Below, piece by piece: positions 1 through 6,907 of a DNA stretch of 28,173 nucleotides (position 1 is its first letter; the number at the start of each line of letters is the position of its first letter). The position numbers and the translations under genes are program-made. Where the stretch lies: positions 1 through 28,173 of the forward strand of contig JAEWCK010000116.1 of NCBI GenBank assembly GCA_023390675.1, given 5' to 3'. The DNA is from Pseudomonadota bacterium (lineage in GTDB: Bacteria; Pseudomonadota; Alphaproteobacteria; Sphingomonadales; Sphingomonadaceae). The notes under the pieces were generated by a model that saw only the letters and a list, made by a program, of their open reading frames with translations, had not been told where the DNA came from and did not search any database.

Positions 1-1
1 C

Positions 2-577
2 AACAACGCCAGCGCGGACGAAGTCGTCACTTCGGCCGTGACCGACGCCAACGGCGCCGAAGTGGTGGATGTCGCTTCGGACGGCGGTGCGATCGAAAAC
101 GCTGCGCTCACGCCGATGAACGAGCGCGTCGCGGTGCTCGGCATCCTCAACAAGCGCAACGGCGAGGCGCGCGAATTCCACTTGAAACCGGGGCAGGCGA
201 CGCGGATCGGCGACGTGATCGTGCACCTGCGCGCGTGCGACAAGACCGCGCCCTGGGAAGCCGACCAGCTCACTGGCGCCTTCGTCCAGGTCGACGTGCT
301 CGAGATCGACAAGAAATGGCACCGCGTCCATTCGGGCTGGCTGTTCGCCGAGCGCCCCGCGCTCAACGTCGTCCAGCACCCGATCTACGACGTGTGGACC
401 AAGAGCTGCGCGATGACTTTCCGCGACAGCGGGCCGAACACCGTCCCGGCGCCTTCGGCGGGCGGATCGGGATCGGGCGCACGGTCGATCGCGAAGAAGT
501 CGCCTTCGACGCAGGGCGCGCCGGTGGCGAGCCCCGCGGCGGAATCGCCGAGCGCAGCGCCCAGCAACGCGACATAG
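2..577 (+). CDS. DUF2155 domain protein, 5'-truncated by window edge
   Basis: The frame is open from base 2, so the true start and any signal peptide lie outside the window; a GTG at 38 is only an internal candidate. The visible 191 residues hold a DUF2155-like core, ending around the HPIYDVW stretch (about nt 375-395). The core also contains an LNKRNG region typical of the family and a pair of cysteines (in RACDK and KSCAM). DUF2155 proteins are small, probably exported, and of unknown function; in alphaproteobacteria I recall them near aat and an NDUFA12-like gene, which fits here. After the core comes a tail of about 50 Gly/Ser/Ala/Pro-rich residues. This tail is encoded entirely opposite the 3' end of aat and looks like read-through into the neighbour rather than a domain. 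Stop TAG at 575-577. Confidence 0.72.
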   Translation, partial: NNASADEVVTSAVTDANGAEVVDVASDGGAIENAALTPMNERVAVLGILNKRNGEAREFHLKPGQATRIGDVIVHLRACDKTAPWEADQLTGAFVQVDVLEIDKKWHRVHSGWLFAERPALNVVQHPIYDVWTKSCAMTFRDSGPNTVPAPSAGGSGSGARSIAKKSPSTQGAPVASPAAESPSAAPSNAT

Positions 578-1140
578 TCGTCGCGCGGCACTTCGACGGC
601 GCCGAGCGTCGCGAGATGCTCGGTCTGGAACTGGCAATCCAATAGCGTGAAGCCGCCGGCCTTCAGCCGCGCGACGAGGTGCGCGAAGGCGACCTTCGAC
701 GCGTCGCGCACGCGGGTTACCATCGATTCGCCGAAGAAAGCGCGGCCGAGCGCGAGGCCGTAGAGCCCGCCGGCGAGCCGATTGCCGTCCCAGCACTCGA
801 TCGAATGCGCGAAGCCGCGGCGGTGGAGCTCGGAAAAGACCCGCTCGATCGGGCCGTTGATCCAGGTGTCGGGCCGGTCGAGCGCGCTTTCGGCGCACAG
901 CTGGACGATCCGGTCGAACTCGGTGTCGACGGTGACGCGGAATCGCTCGCGTGCGATCGTCTTCCTGAGCGAGCGCGAGAGGTGAAAGGCGTCGAGGGGC
1001 AGGATGCCGCGCAGCTTGGGCTCGACCCAATAGACGCTCGAGGCCATGCGGTGATCGGCCATCGGGAACACGCCCATCGCATAAGCGCGCAGCACCAGAT
1101 CGGGATCGAGATCGGCCTGGGGCGGGAGCGCGCGGGTCAT
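385..1140 (-). CDS. aat: leucyl/phenylalanyl-tRNA--protein transferase
   Basis: Transfers Leu or Phe from aminoacyl-tRNA to N-terminal Lys/Arg of proteins, marking them for ClpS/ClpAP degradation (N-degron pathway, cytoplasm). The 251-residue product shows the family's features in order: GVFPMAD (23-29), VYWVEP with RGILPL (37-49), FGESM with ASKVAFAHL (136-155), and LLDCQFQTEHL plus LGAVEVPRDDY (167-189). The frame stays open upstream, but ATG 1140 is chosen because homology begins a few residues later (DPDLVLRAYAMG); no strong ribosome site is visible. The last 60 or so residues are a weakly conserved tail ending in VHTS. I recall a similar TQTS-type ending in alphaproteobacterial Aat, so the tail is probably real even though it overlaps the DUF2155 gene on the other strand. 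Confidence 0.93.
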   Translation of the reverse strand: MTRALPPQADLDPDLVLRAYAMGVFPMADHRMASSVYWVEPKLRGILPLDAFHLSRSLRKTIARERFRVTVDTEFDRIVQLCAESALDRPDTWINGPIERVFSELHRRGFAHSIECWDGNRLAGGLYGLALGRAFFGESMVTRVRDASKVAFAHLVARLKAGGFTLLDCQFQTEHLATLGAVEVPRDDYVALLGAALGDSAAGLATGAPCVEGDFFAIDRAPDPDPPAEGAGTVFGPLSRKVIAQLLVHTS

Positions 1141-1222
1141 GGCTGCATCAACGCCCGGCCGCCCGCTTGCGTTCGATCCTGTCCAATCGAGTCGCGCTCC
1201 CTTCGGACGACAGGCTGGCATG

Positions 1223-1254
1223 AAAAAGGGCCGGCGGGAATGCCCGCCGGCCCT
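1223..1254 (-). terminator. Rho-independent terminator after the MliC-like gene
   Basis: A perfect 12-bp stem (1227-1238 with 1243-1254) closes a 4-nt loop. Read on the minus strand it is followed by TTTTT (1227-1223). It lies 28 bp past the stop of the lipoprotein gene and ahead of aat, so it should end the lipoprotein transcript and leave aat to its own promoter. Confidence 0.88.
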
Positions 1255-1282
1255 GTGGAATTCGAAAATCAGGCGCGATGCC

Positions 1283-1666
1283 TCAGGCGTGACACTCGCG
1301 CGTGCCCTTGCCGGGAATCTCGACCGTGGCGCTCTTCGCGGTGCCGGTGAGCTTGTAGCCCCCGTCGGCGACATAGGGATCGCCCGCGTTGGCCGCCTTG
1401 AGCATCTTGCCCGGACCGTCCTTGGTCTCCTTGACGAGGACCTGGGTCTGGCCCTTGTAGAAGTCGGCGATCACGATGCTGTTGTCCTTGCAGCGCATCG
1501 TCGCGGTGGTCTCGATCGACGGCGGCAGCGCCACCGGCGCGGCGTTCGCGAGCTGCGACGCCATCGGATCCGGCGCAGTCGAAGAGACTTCCTCGGGCTT
1601 GTTCTCATTGCATGCCGCGAGCGCGAAGAGCGCGGCGGCGACGGCGATCAAAGGGGCTTTCATCAT
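1283..1666 (-). CDS. MliC-like (lysozyme-inhibitor fold) lipoprotein
   Basis: A 127-residue predicted lipoprotein. The N-terminus MMKAPLIAVAAALFALAAC gives a lipobox (LAAC) with the lipidated Cys at 19, followed by an Asn- and Pro-rich linker. The C-terminal domain (about 55-127) opens with MRCKDNS, contains DPYVADGGYKLTG, and closes with a terminal Cys (125). This cysteine pair (59 and 125) around a small beta-rich domain is the layout of the MliC/PliC C-type lysozyme inhibitors. The match is by pattern only; a general DUF lipoprotein is the alternative. Two adjacent ATGs (1666 and 1663) are possible; the frame opens further upstream at 1699, but that adds charged residues in front of the signal peptide. 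It has its own terminator. Confidence 0.62.
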   Translation of the reverse strand: MMKAPLIAVAAALFALAACNENKPEEVSSTAPDPMASQLANAAPVALPPSIETTATMRCKDNSIVIADFYKGQTQVLVKETKDGPGKMLKAANAGDPYVADGGYKLTGTAKSATVEIPGKGTRECHA

Positions 1667-1787
1667 AGCGGAAGCGAGCTTTCGTTCAGAGACTAACAAT
1701 CGTCAAGCGATTCGTGATACAAGATCACATTCGGGTTGTGCGGCGCAGCGCAGACGCAGCTTTGTTCCGGCTCCGAAGAATCGCGGC

Positions 1788-3098
1788 TTACTCGTGGAAT
1801 TCGCTCATTTCCGGGATACGTCCGAACGCGATCTTCGTCCCGACTTTGTCGATTCTTCCGCCGTATAGCGGCCCGACCGAAACCGCGTTGCGCCCGAAAC
1901 GCTCGTTGATCCGGTCCATCGCACGGCTGAGCGCGAGCGTGCGAGTCTCGCGCGCGAGCGGGTCGTCGGGGTCGAGCGACGCGAAGAGCGACCCCTGCTC
2001 GCCCTCGACCGTCTCGATTTCGCACAAGGTGACGCCGACCATGCGGAGGCGAAAGCCGCCGGTGCGGCAGCGCCCGGCTTCGGCGAGGCGGGGGAAGAGC
2101 TGGTCGAGCGCGTGGAGGACGACGAAGCTGTCCTGCGTGTTGGGCAGCCGACAAGACGCGCGCCAGTTCGACTTGTCGTCCTCGAACTTGCCGTGGAGCA
2201 CGAGCAGCCGGCTGCGATAGCCCTTGCGGCGCAGCCGGCTGGCGGCCTTGAGCGCGAGGCGGCGCGCGGTCAGCCGGGTCGGCTCGAGCCCGCGCTTCTG
2301 GGGGCTGAGGACGTGGCTGTGGCCGATCGTGCGGCTCTGCGTCGGCTTGTTCGGCAAGTCGACGCCGTGGAGAAGGTACCAGAGCCGGTCGCCATTGACG
2401 CCGCCCCAGGCGTTCCCGGCGTCGCGCGGGCGCCGCTCGCAATATTGGCGGATGTCGAGGATGCCGTCCCGGGCGAGGCGGCGCTCCATCTTCGCACCGA
2501 TCCCGGCGATGTCGCGCAGCTTCAAGTCGAACAGGCGGCCGGGGAGCTGCTCGGCCTCGAGCACGACGAGCCCGTCGGGCTTCTGCAGGTCGGAGGCGAG
2601 CTTGGCGAGCAGGCGATTGGGTGCGATGCCGATCGAGCTGGTCAGGCACTCGCCGACATGCGTGCGGATGCCCGCCTTGATCCGGTGCGCGAGCGCGACC
2701 GCGGCTTCGCGGCTATTCTCGTTGTCGAGCAGACGGCATGCGACTTCGTCGATCGAACAGACCGCGGTGACCGGAATGTGCTTCCAGATTTCGGCGAGAA
2801 CCGCTTCGTGGAACTCGACATATTTCTCGTGCCGCGCGGGCGTTATCAGCAAGTCGCGGCACAGGCGCTTCGCTTCCCATACCGGCGTGCCGGTGGAGAT
2901 GCCGTAGCGCTTGGCCTCGACCGACGCGGCGATCGCGACGGTGGTGTCGCTGTCGACCGGCGCGACGATCACCGGCTTGCCGCGCAGAGCCGGATCGAGC
3001 TGCTGCTCGACGCTGGCGAAATAGCTGTTCAGATCGAGAAACAGCCAGCGCAGCGGCCGCGGCGGGAAGGCGAGCAGCGGCGGAAATGGATTGTCCAC
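1788..3098 (-). CDS. Y-family (DinB/ImpB/UmuC-type) translesion DNA polymerase
   Basis: A 436-residue Y-family polymerase for replication past damaged bases. Palm motif LFLDLNSYFASVE places the metal-binding Asp at 22 and an aromatic steric gate at Phe27. CSIDEV gives the catalytic Asp117-Glu118. SSIGIAPNRLLAKLASDLQKPDG (154-176 region) is the family's finger/thumb signature, and DIAGIGAKMERRL (197-208) is a helix-hairpin-helix. The C-terminal little-finger region runs to about 420. Active-site acids are intact, unlike ImuB proteins that have lost them, so an active enzyme is likely. The start is GTG 3098, supported by GGAGAAAGG 10 nt upstream. An SOS box lies at 3137-3151. Proteins like this are often labelled 'type VI secretion protein ImpB'; nothing here supports secretion. 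Confidence 0.9.
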   Translation of the reverse strand: MDNPFPPLLAFPPRPLRWLFLDLNSYFASVEQQLDPALRGKPVIVAPVDSDTTVAIAASVEAKRYGISTGTPVWEAKRLCRDLLITPARHEKYVEFHEAVLAEIWKHIPVTAVCSIDEVACRLLDNENSREAAVALAHRIKAGIRTHVGECLTSSIGIAPNRLLAKLASDLQKPDGLVVLEAEQLPGRLFDLKLRDIAGIGAKMERRLARDGILDIRQYCERRPRDAGNAWGGVNGDRLWYLLHGVDLPNKPTQSRTIGHSHVLSPQKRGLEPTRLTARRLALKAASRLRRKGYRSRLLVLHGKFEDDKSNWRASCRLPNTQDSFVVLHALDQLFPRLAEAGRCRTGGFRLRMVGVTLCEIETVEGEQGSLFASLDPDDPLARETRTLALSRAMDRINERFGRNAVSVGPLYGGRIDKVGTKIAFGRIPEMSEFHE

Positions 3099-3136
3099 TC
3101 GGGAAACGCCTTTCTCCGGCCTGCACGAATTGGATG

Positions 3137-3151
3137 GAACAATAGCAGAAC
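3137..3151 (-). promoter_or_regulatory. LexA/SOS box, alphaproteobacterial GTTC-N7-GTTC type
   Basis: The plus strand reads GAAC, 7 nt, GAAC (3137-3140 and 3148-3151), which is GTTC-N7-GTTC on the coding strand of the polymerase. This is the established LexA target in alphaproteobacteria. It sits 39 nt before the GTG start and overlaps a plausible -10 (TATTGT), with CTGTCA about 18 nt upstream as a weak -35. Position and gene type agree with SOS control. Confidence 0.78.
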
Positions 3152-3223
3152 ATTCGCATGCATGACAGCGCCGCTTGACCCGCCTCGACCCCGCGCGCAG
3201 GCTCGGGCGCAGGAGGATTGCCG

Positions 3224-3715
3224 ATGCGTTTCTGGATTGCCGCCGCCACGCTGCTGCTCGCCGCTTGCGGATCGCACGAGGCTGCGGACAACAAGGCGGC
3301 GCCCGCCGCTCCGGCGACGCCCGCGGGGCCCCGGCTCGGCGATGTCGACCTGACCCGGCCCGTGCGCGCGACCGACGCGGCGCTGACCTGGTCGATCGAG
3401 ATCGCGCCGGGGGCGATCAGCCTCACCGAATTCGCGCGGAATGGCGGCGAAGGGAAGGTCTCCGATTTCTATCCGGTCGCGCCCAAGGTGGATTCGAGCA
3501 AGGCGGTCTATGCGACCAAGGACGTGGCCGGCGAGGCGGTGACGATCACGCTGACGCGCGACGCCTGCCGCGAGAATGGCGAGCCGGTGATCGAGCGTCC
3601 GCTCACCGCCGAGCTCAGGACCGCGACGCGGACGCTTACCGGCTGCGCCGGCCCGCGTCTCGCCGATGGGCTCGATTCGCAGCCCGACAACGCGGCGACG
3701 GCCAACGCGCACTGA
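3224..3715 (+). CDS. COG3650-like small lipoprotein
   Basis: A 163-residue predicted lipoprotein: signal MRFWIAAATLLLAAC with lipidated Cys15, an Ala/Pro linker to about 45, then a compact domain. The domain has ALTWSIEI followed by a beta-rich stretch, and ends with a Cys-containing CRENGEP and TLTGCAG. This resembles COG3650-type periplasmic proteins (FW..-like start, C...L.GCA end); function unknown. ATG 3224 is chosen because AGGAGGA (3211-3217) lies 6 nt upstream; an in-frame TTG at 3218 overlaps that site. It is divergent from the SOS polymerase and convergent with the YfbK-like gene. Confidence 0.68.
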   Translation: MRFWIAAATLLLAACGSHEAADNKAAPAAPATPAGPRLGDVDLTRPVRATDAALTWSIEIAPGAISLTEFARNGGEGKVSDFYPVAPKVDSSKAVYATKDVAGEAVTITLTRDACRENGEPVIERPLTAELRTATRTLTGCAGPRLADGLDSQPDNAATANAH

Positions 3716-3721
3716 GGGGGG

Positions 3722-3758
3722 CCGCGGCCCGACCCAAGGGGGATGGGCCGGACCGCGG
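3722..3758. terminator. imperfect hairpin between convergent genes (weak terminator candidate)
   Basis: Inverted repeat of 15 nt with two mismatches (3722-3736 with 3744-3758) and a 7-nt loop, between the COG3650-like gene and the end of the YfbK-like gene. There is no T-run on either side, so intrinsic termination is uncertain. Confidence 0.35.
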
Positions 3759-3792
3759 CGTCCGGCGACGCCCTGGATCGCCGCCGGTAGCT

Positions 3793-5397
3793 TTAGAGCG
3801 GGCGCTCGTCGGGTCGGTCGCGCTGCGCGGTGCGCGTCTGGCGATCGGCGAGGTCGACCAGCTTCAGGAACTCGCTGCGCCACCAGGCCTGGCGGCTGAA
3901 GCCCCATTGGCTGCCCGCGAGGCGGCGGATGTCAGCATAGCCCCAGTCGGCCAGTAAGGTGTCGCCGCGCAGCTTCTGCGCGAAGGCGGCGACCGAGACG
4001 GCGAAGGCCATGTCGCCGCTTGGCAGCTGCGCGTTGCGCAGCAGGCTCGCGGGGATCGGGCGCTCGATCAGCCGCGAGGCGTCGCCGTTCGGCAGCTTGT
4101 AGCGGAGCCGCACCTCAGCGAGCTCGCCGGGCTCGCCGCCGGTAGCGGAACGCTGGTTGGCGGCGTAGCGGCGCGCGGGGAGCCAGCCCTTTCCGCCCGC
4201 GGGGACGATCTCGTAGATCGCCGTCACCTGATGCCCCGCGCCGATGTCGCCGGCATCGACCTTGTCGTTCTGGAAATCCTCTTCGCGCAGCGCGCGGTTC
4301 TCGTATCCGATCAGCCGGTACTGGCTCACTTCGGCGGGATTGAATTCGACCTGGACCTTGACGTCCCTGGCGATGGTGAAGAGCGTCGACGAAAGCTCGT
4401 CGTCGAGCACCTTCCGCGCTTCCTGCAGGCTGTCGATATAGGCGTAGTTGCCGTTGCCCTTGTCGGCGACCGACTCCATCATCGCGTCGTTGAGATTGCC
4501 CTGGCCGAAGCCGAGCGTGGTCAGCGTGATGCCGTCGTCGCGATTCTTCTCGATCAGTTCCTCGAGTTGCTTCTGATCGGTGATGCCGACATTGAAATCG
4601 CCATCGGTGGCGAGGATCACGCGATTGATCGCGTCGGGGCGGAAGGTCGCACGCGCGGTGGCATAAGCGAGCGCGATGCCTTCGCCGCCTGCGGTCGAGC
4701 CGCCGGCCGATAGATCGTCGAGCGCGTCGCGGACTTCGCGCGGATCGCCGGTCGGGGCGAGGACGAGACCTGCGGCGCCGGCATAGACGACGATCGAGAC
4801 GTGATCGCCCGGGCGCATATTGTCCGCAACCAGCCCGAGCGCCTGCTTGATCAAAGGCAGCTTGTCGGGCTCGTCCATCGATCCCGAGACATCGACAAGG
4901 AAGATCAGGTTCGCGGCGGGCCGCCGGCTCTCGCCCAGATCATAGCCGCGCAGCCCGATGCGGAGGAGGCGGGTGTCCGGGTTCCACGGCGTCTGCGCGA
5001 CGTCGGTGGTGACGCTGAACGGCGCGCTGCGGTCCGGCGGTAGCGGATAATCGTAGCGGAAATAATTGACGAGTTCCTCGGCGCGGACGGCGTCCTTCGG
5101 CGGCATCCGGCCCTGGGTGAGGAAGCGGCGGACTTTGGCATAGGCGGCGGTGTCGACATCCACCGCGAAGGTCGAGACCGGCGCGTCGGCGACGGCGTGG
5201 ACCGGGGCGACGGCGTTCGCCGCATAGCGCTCGTTCTGGGCGGGGAGCGCCTGATCGACATCGGACGCGACCATGGACTCGGGGGCATAGGCCTCGCTTG
5301 CCGTGGTCGAGGTGGCGGTGGACCCGCGCTCGCCGGCATTGCAGCCCGCGAGCAACAGCGCCGGAAGCGCCGCGGAAATCAGGAACTTGACGCGCAT
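3793..5397 (-). CDS. YfbK-like von Willebrand factor A domain lipoprotein
   Basis: A 534-residue cell-envelope protein of unknown precise role, related to E. coli YfbK. It starts MRVKFLISAALPALLLAGC (lipidated Cys19), followed by a low-complexity linker. The N-terminal vWF-associated domain (about 70-155) has STFAVDVDTAAYA and EELVNYFRYDYP. The VWA domain (about 163-340) has an intact metal-ion site: DVSGS (169-173), Thr235 in GGSTAGGEG, and ATDGD (263-267). The C-terminal YfbK/DUF3520-type domain follows (about 350-520), with WGFSRQAWWR near the end. ATG 5397 is preceded by AGGAGGGA. It lies 67 bp downstream of the glycosylase gene on the same strand. Confidence 0.9.
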   Translation of the reverse strand: MRVKFLISAALPALLLAGCNAGERGSTATSTTASEAYAPESMVASDVDQALPAQNERYAANAVAPVHAVADAPVSTFAVDVDTAAYAKVRRFLTQGRMPPKDAVRAEELVNYFRYDYPLPPDRSAPFSVTTDVAQTPWNPDTRLLRIGLRGYDLGESRRPAANLIFLVDVSGSMDEPDKLPLIKQALGLVADNMRPGDHVSIVVYAGAAGLVLAPTGDPREVRDALDDLSAGGSTAGGEGIALAYATARATFRPDAINRVILATDGDFNVGITDQKQLEELIEKNRDDGITLTTLGFGQGNLNDAMMESVADKGNGNYAYIDSLQEARKVLDDELSSTLFTIARDVKVQVEFNPAEVSQYRLIGYENRALREEDFQNDKVDAGDIGAGHQVTAIYEIVPAGGKGWLPARRYAANQRSATGGEPGELAEVRLRYKLPNGDASRLIERPIPASLLRNAQLPSGDMAFAVSVAAFAQKLRGDTLLADWGYADIRRLAGSQWGFSRQAWWRSEFLKLVDLADRQTRTAQRDRPDERPL

Positions 5398-5464
5398 GCA
5401 TTCCCTCCTGCCTTAATCTCGCCATAAATGTGGCACGATTGAGGCAATGGGCGCAAGCGGAAAA

Positions 5465-5980
5465 TCACACCATAGTGATGGGATTAACGAGCAGCTTCGC
5501 GAGCGCCTCCCAGGCCGGCAGTTTCGCAGCCAGTCCGACGGTATGGAGCGGGCTCGACGAGGGCAGGGCGACGATTTCGTAGCGCCGGGCGGCGGGGCCG
5601 AGCTGGCGGAGTCCGTGGCGCAGCGCCGTGCCGCCGTTGAAGGCGATCGCGCGCAGATCGGGGAGCGTCGCGGCGAGCGCGGCGATGTCGTGGCCTTCGA
5701 CGTCGCGGATCGTCGCGTCGGTGCTGCCGGTGCGCGTCGCGCTGGCGACGACGTCCCACAGGCCGATATGCGCGTCGAGCAGCGCGGCGAGGCGGTCGTC
5801 ATAGTCGAGCGCGGTCAGGTCGCGGCCGGCGGCGGGAGAAATCAGGCGCCAGAACTGGTTCTGCGGGTGCGCGTAATATCGCCGCTCCGCCAGCGAGCGT
5901 TCGCCGGGAAGCGAGCCGAGGACGAGCAGGCGGACATTACGGTCTGTAACGGGCGGGAAGCTGTGCTTGCGCGGTGCCAT
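5465..5980 (-). CDS. DNA-deoxyinosine (hypoxanthine) glycosylase, UDG superfamily
   Basis: A 171-residue base-excision repair glycosylase of the uracil-DNA glycosylase superfamily, likely family 6, which removes hypoxanthine from deaminated adenine. Motif 1 region is LLVLGSLPGERSL (about 19-31), followed by YYAHPQNQFWRLI, characteristic of this group. The second active-site loop is ALPSSSPLH near 150. ATG 5980 is the only start close to the domain; the frame continues upstream but there it overlaps the opposite-strand DUF962 gene. The two divergent start codons are 21 bp apart. A mismatch-specific (Mug) glycosylase is the main alternative. Confidence 0.82.
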   Translation of the reverse strand: MAPRKHSFPPVTDRNVRLLVLGSLPGERSLAERRYYAHPQNQFWRLISPAAGRDLTALDYDDRLAALLDAHIGLWDVVASATRTGSTDATIRDVEGHDIAALAATLPDLRAIAFNGGTALRHGLRQLGPAARRYEIVALPSSSPLHTVGLAAKLPAWEALAKLLVNPITMV

Positions 5981-6001
5981 GGCTCCCGATAGCCTTCCTG
6001 C

Positions 6002-6331
6002 ATGGCGCGCACCATCACCCGCTATCGCGACTTCTGGCCCTATTATCTGCGCGAGCATGCAAGGCCCGCGACGCGGGCTTTGCACTATGTCGGCACCGTG
6101 CTGACGCTCTGGTTCCTGCTCATCGCAGTGGGAGCGGGCGGCTGGTGGTGGGCGCTGATTCCGCTGGCCGGCTACGGCTTCGCCTGGGCGGCGCATTTCG
6201 GCGTCGAGCGCAACCGGCCGGCCACCTTCACTTATCCGCTCTGGTCGCTGGTCTCGGATTACCGGATGTTCTTCCTGTGGTTCGCCGGGCGGCTCGAGCC
6301 GCACCTCCGCCGCGCGGGCGTCGCGACCTAG
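6002..6331 (+). CDS. DUF962 / Mpo1-like membrane protein
   Basis: A 109-residue integral membrane protein of the DUF962 family. The yeast member Mpo1 is an Fe(II)-dependent dioxygenase in 2-hydroxy fatty acid alpha-oxidation; bacterial function is mostly inferred. Conserved residues are in place: YYLREH (His19), LHYVGT (His28), and AAHFGVERNRPATF (His65, Glu69), then WSLVSDYRMFFLW. Two hydrophobic segments (about 30-61) lie between the His motifs. Start ATG 6002 is fixed by homology beginning at residue 10; no ribosome site is evident. Its stop TAG shares the palindrome CTAG with the stop of the converging gene. Confidence 0.85.
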   Translation: MARTITRYRDFWPYYLREHARPATRALHYVGTVLTLWFLLIAVGAGGWWWALIPLAGYGFAWAAHFGVERNRPATFTYPLWSLVSDYRMFFLWFAGRLEPHLRRAGVAT

Positions 6332-6771
6332 TCCTCGGCCAGGCCCGCGCGGGCGAGCGCTTTCTCGGCTTTCTCGATCGCTTCCTTGGCGGCGCGCTGC
6401 GCGGTTCCGTCGATCGCGCGCTTGACCGCGGGATCGTTCATGACGCCCTGCACATATTTGTCGGCGCGCCTCGAGATCCCCTTCGCCATGGCGCGAGTCT
6501 CGTCATCCGAGACTTTTTTGCCGTCGGCGCAGGTGAGCACGCCGTTGTTGAGCGAGATGTTGTCGCCGTCCCAGTCGGGCGCATAGCCGCACTTCGCGGC
6601 GATCATCGCCTTGTCGGCCCTGGTGACGATCGGCTCCTGCCTGTCTCCGGCACGCTTGATCGCCGCATGCAGGTCGCGTTCCTGCGTGGATTGCGCGCTT
6701 GTCGACCCGCCCAGGAAGACGGTGGCGGCGAGGATCGTCGCAATGGCTGCGGTGCGCGTGACGGCTGGCAT
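6328..6771 (-). CDS. secreted protein of unknown function under a BlaI/CopY-type operator
   Basis: A 147-residue predicted periplasmic protein; family not recognised. The signal peptide MPAVTRTAAIATILAATVFLGGSTSA probably ends at SA|QS (26/27). The mature part has two cysteines (61 and 81) bracketing DWDGDN, which could form a disulfide-closed loop, and a Lys/Ala-rich helical C-terminal half. ATG 6771 is preceded by GGGAGAGAGAC. Upstream, a near-consensus promoter has its -10 box inside a TACA-N2-TGTA operator, so expression is likely repressed until a signal. The gene ends on the CTAG shared with the DUF962 gene. Confidence 0.75.
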   Translation of the reverse strand: MPAVTRTAAIATILAATVFLGGSTSAQSTQERDLHAAIKRAGDRQEPIVTRADKAMIAAKCGYAPDWDGDNISLNNGVLTCADGKKVSDDETRAMAKGISRRADKYVQGVMNDPAVKRAIDGTAQRAAKEAIEKAEKALARAGLAED

Positions 6772-6791
6772 GTCTCTCTCCCGGATCTTAT

Positions 6792-6807
6792 GACTACAAC
6801 TGTAGTC
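6792..6807 (-). promoter_or_regulatory. BlaI/MecI/CopY-type operator
   Basis: Perfect 7-bp inverted repeat GACTACA-AC-TGTAGTC. Its core TACA-N2-TGTA is the recognised half-site pair of BlaI/MecI/CopY winged-helix repressors. It covers the -10 box of the promoter driving the secreted protein on the minus strand. The repressor gene is not in this window. Confidence 0.72.
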
Positions 6808-6827
6808 GTGAGTCGCGGGCTGGTCAA
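6799..6827 (-). promoter_or_regulatory. promoter of the secreted-protein gene
   Basis: Minus strand: TTGACC (6827-6822), 17-nt spacer, TACAGT (6804-6799). Both boxes are close to the sigma-70 consensus with optimal spacing. The start of transcription would fall near 6792, about 20 nt before the ATG. Confidence 0.68.
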
Positions 6828-6871
6828 TTGACATCCGCAGGCCGCATTGCCGGAGCCAAAGCATCGCTTGC

Positions 6872-6901
6872 TTGCCCCGAGTGCGGAAGCGCTCCTATCT
6901 A
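6872..6901 (+). promoter_or_regulatory. possible promoter of the cysteine synthase gene
   Basis: TTGCCC (6872-6877), 18 nt, TATCTA (6896-6901). If used, transcription would begin about at the ATG (6908), implying a leaderless or nearly leaderless mRNA. Weak on its own. Confidence 0.27.
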
Positions 6902-6907
6902 GGGCCT

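Noticed and set aside
1788..3098. Naming the Y-family polymerase as a type VI secretion protein (ImpB) or as ImuB
   Set aside because: The ImpB label is a known annotation confusion. ImuB proteins usually lack the catalytic acids, which are present here (Asp22, Asp117, Glu118), and no imuA or dnaE2 is adjacent.
6828..6833. Perfect TTGACA as a -35 for cysteine synthase
   Set aside because: No acceptable -10 at 16-18 nt downstream; it is partly the opposite-strand neighbour of the secreted-protein -35.
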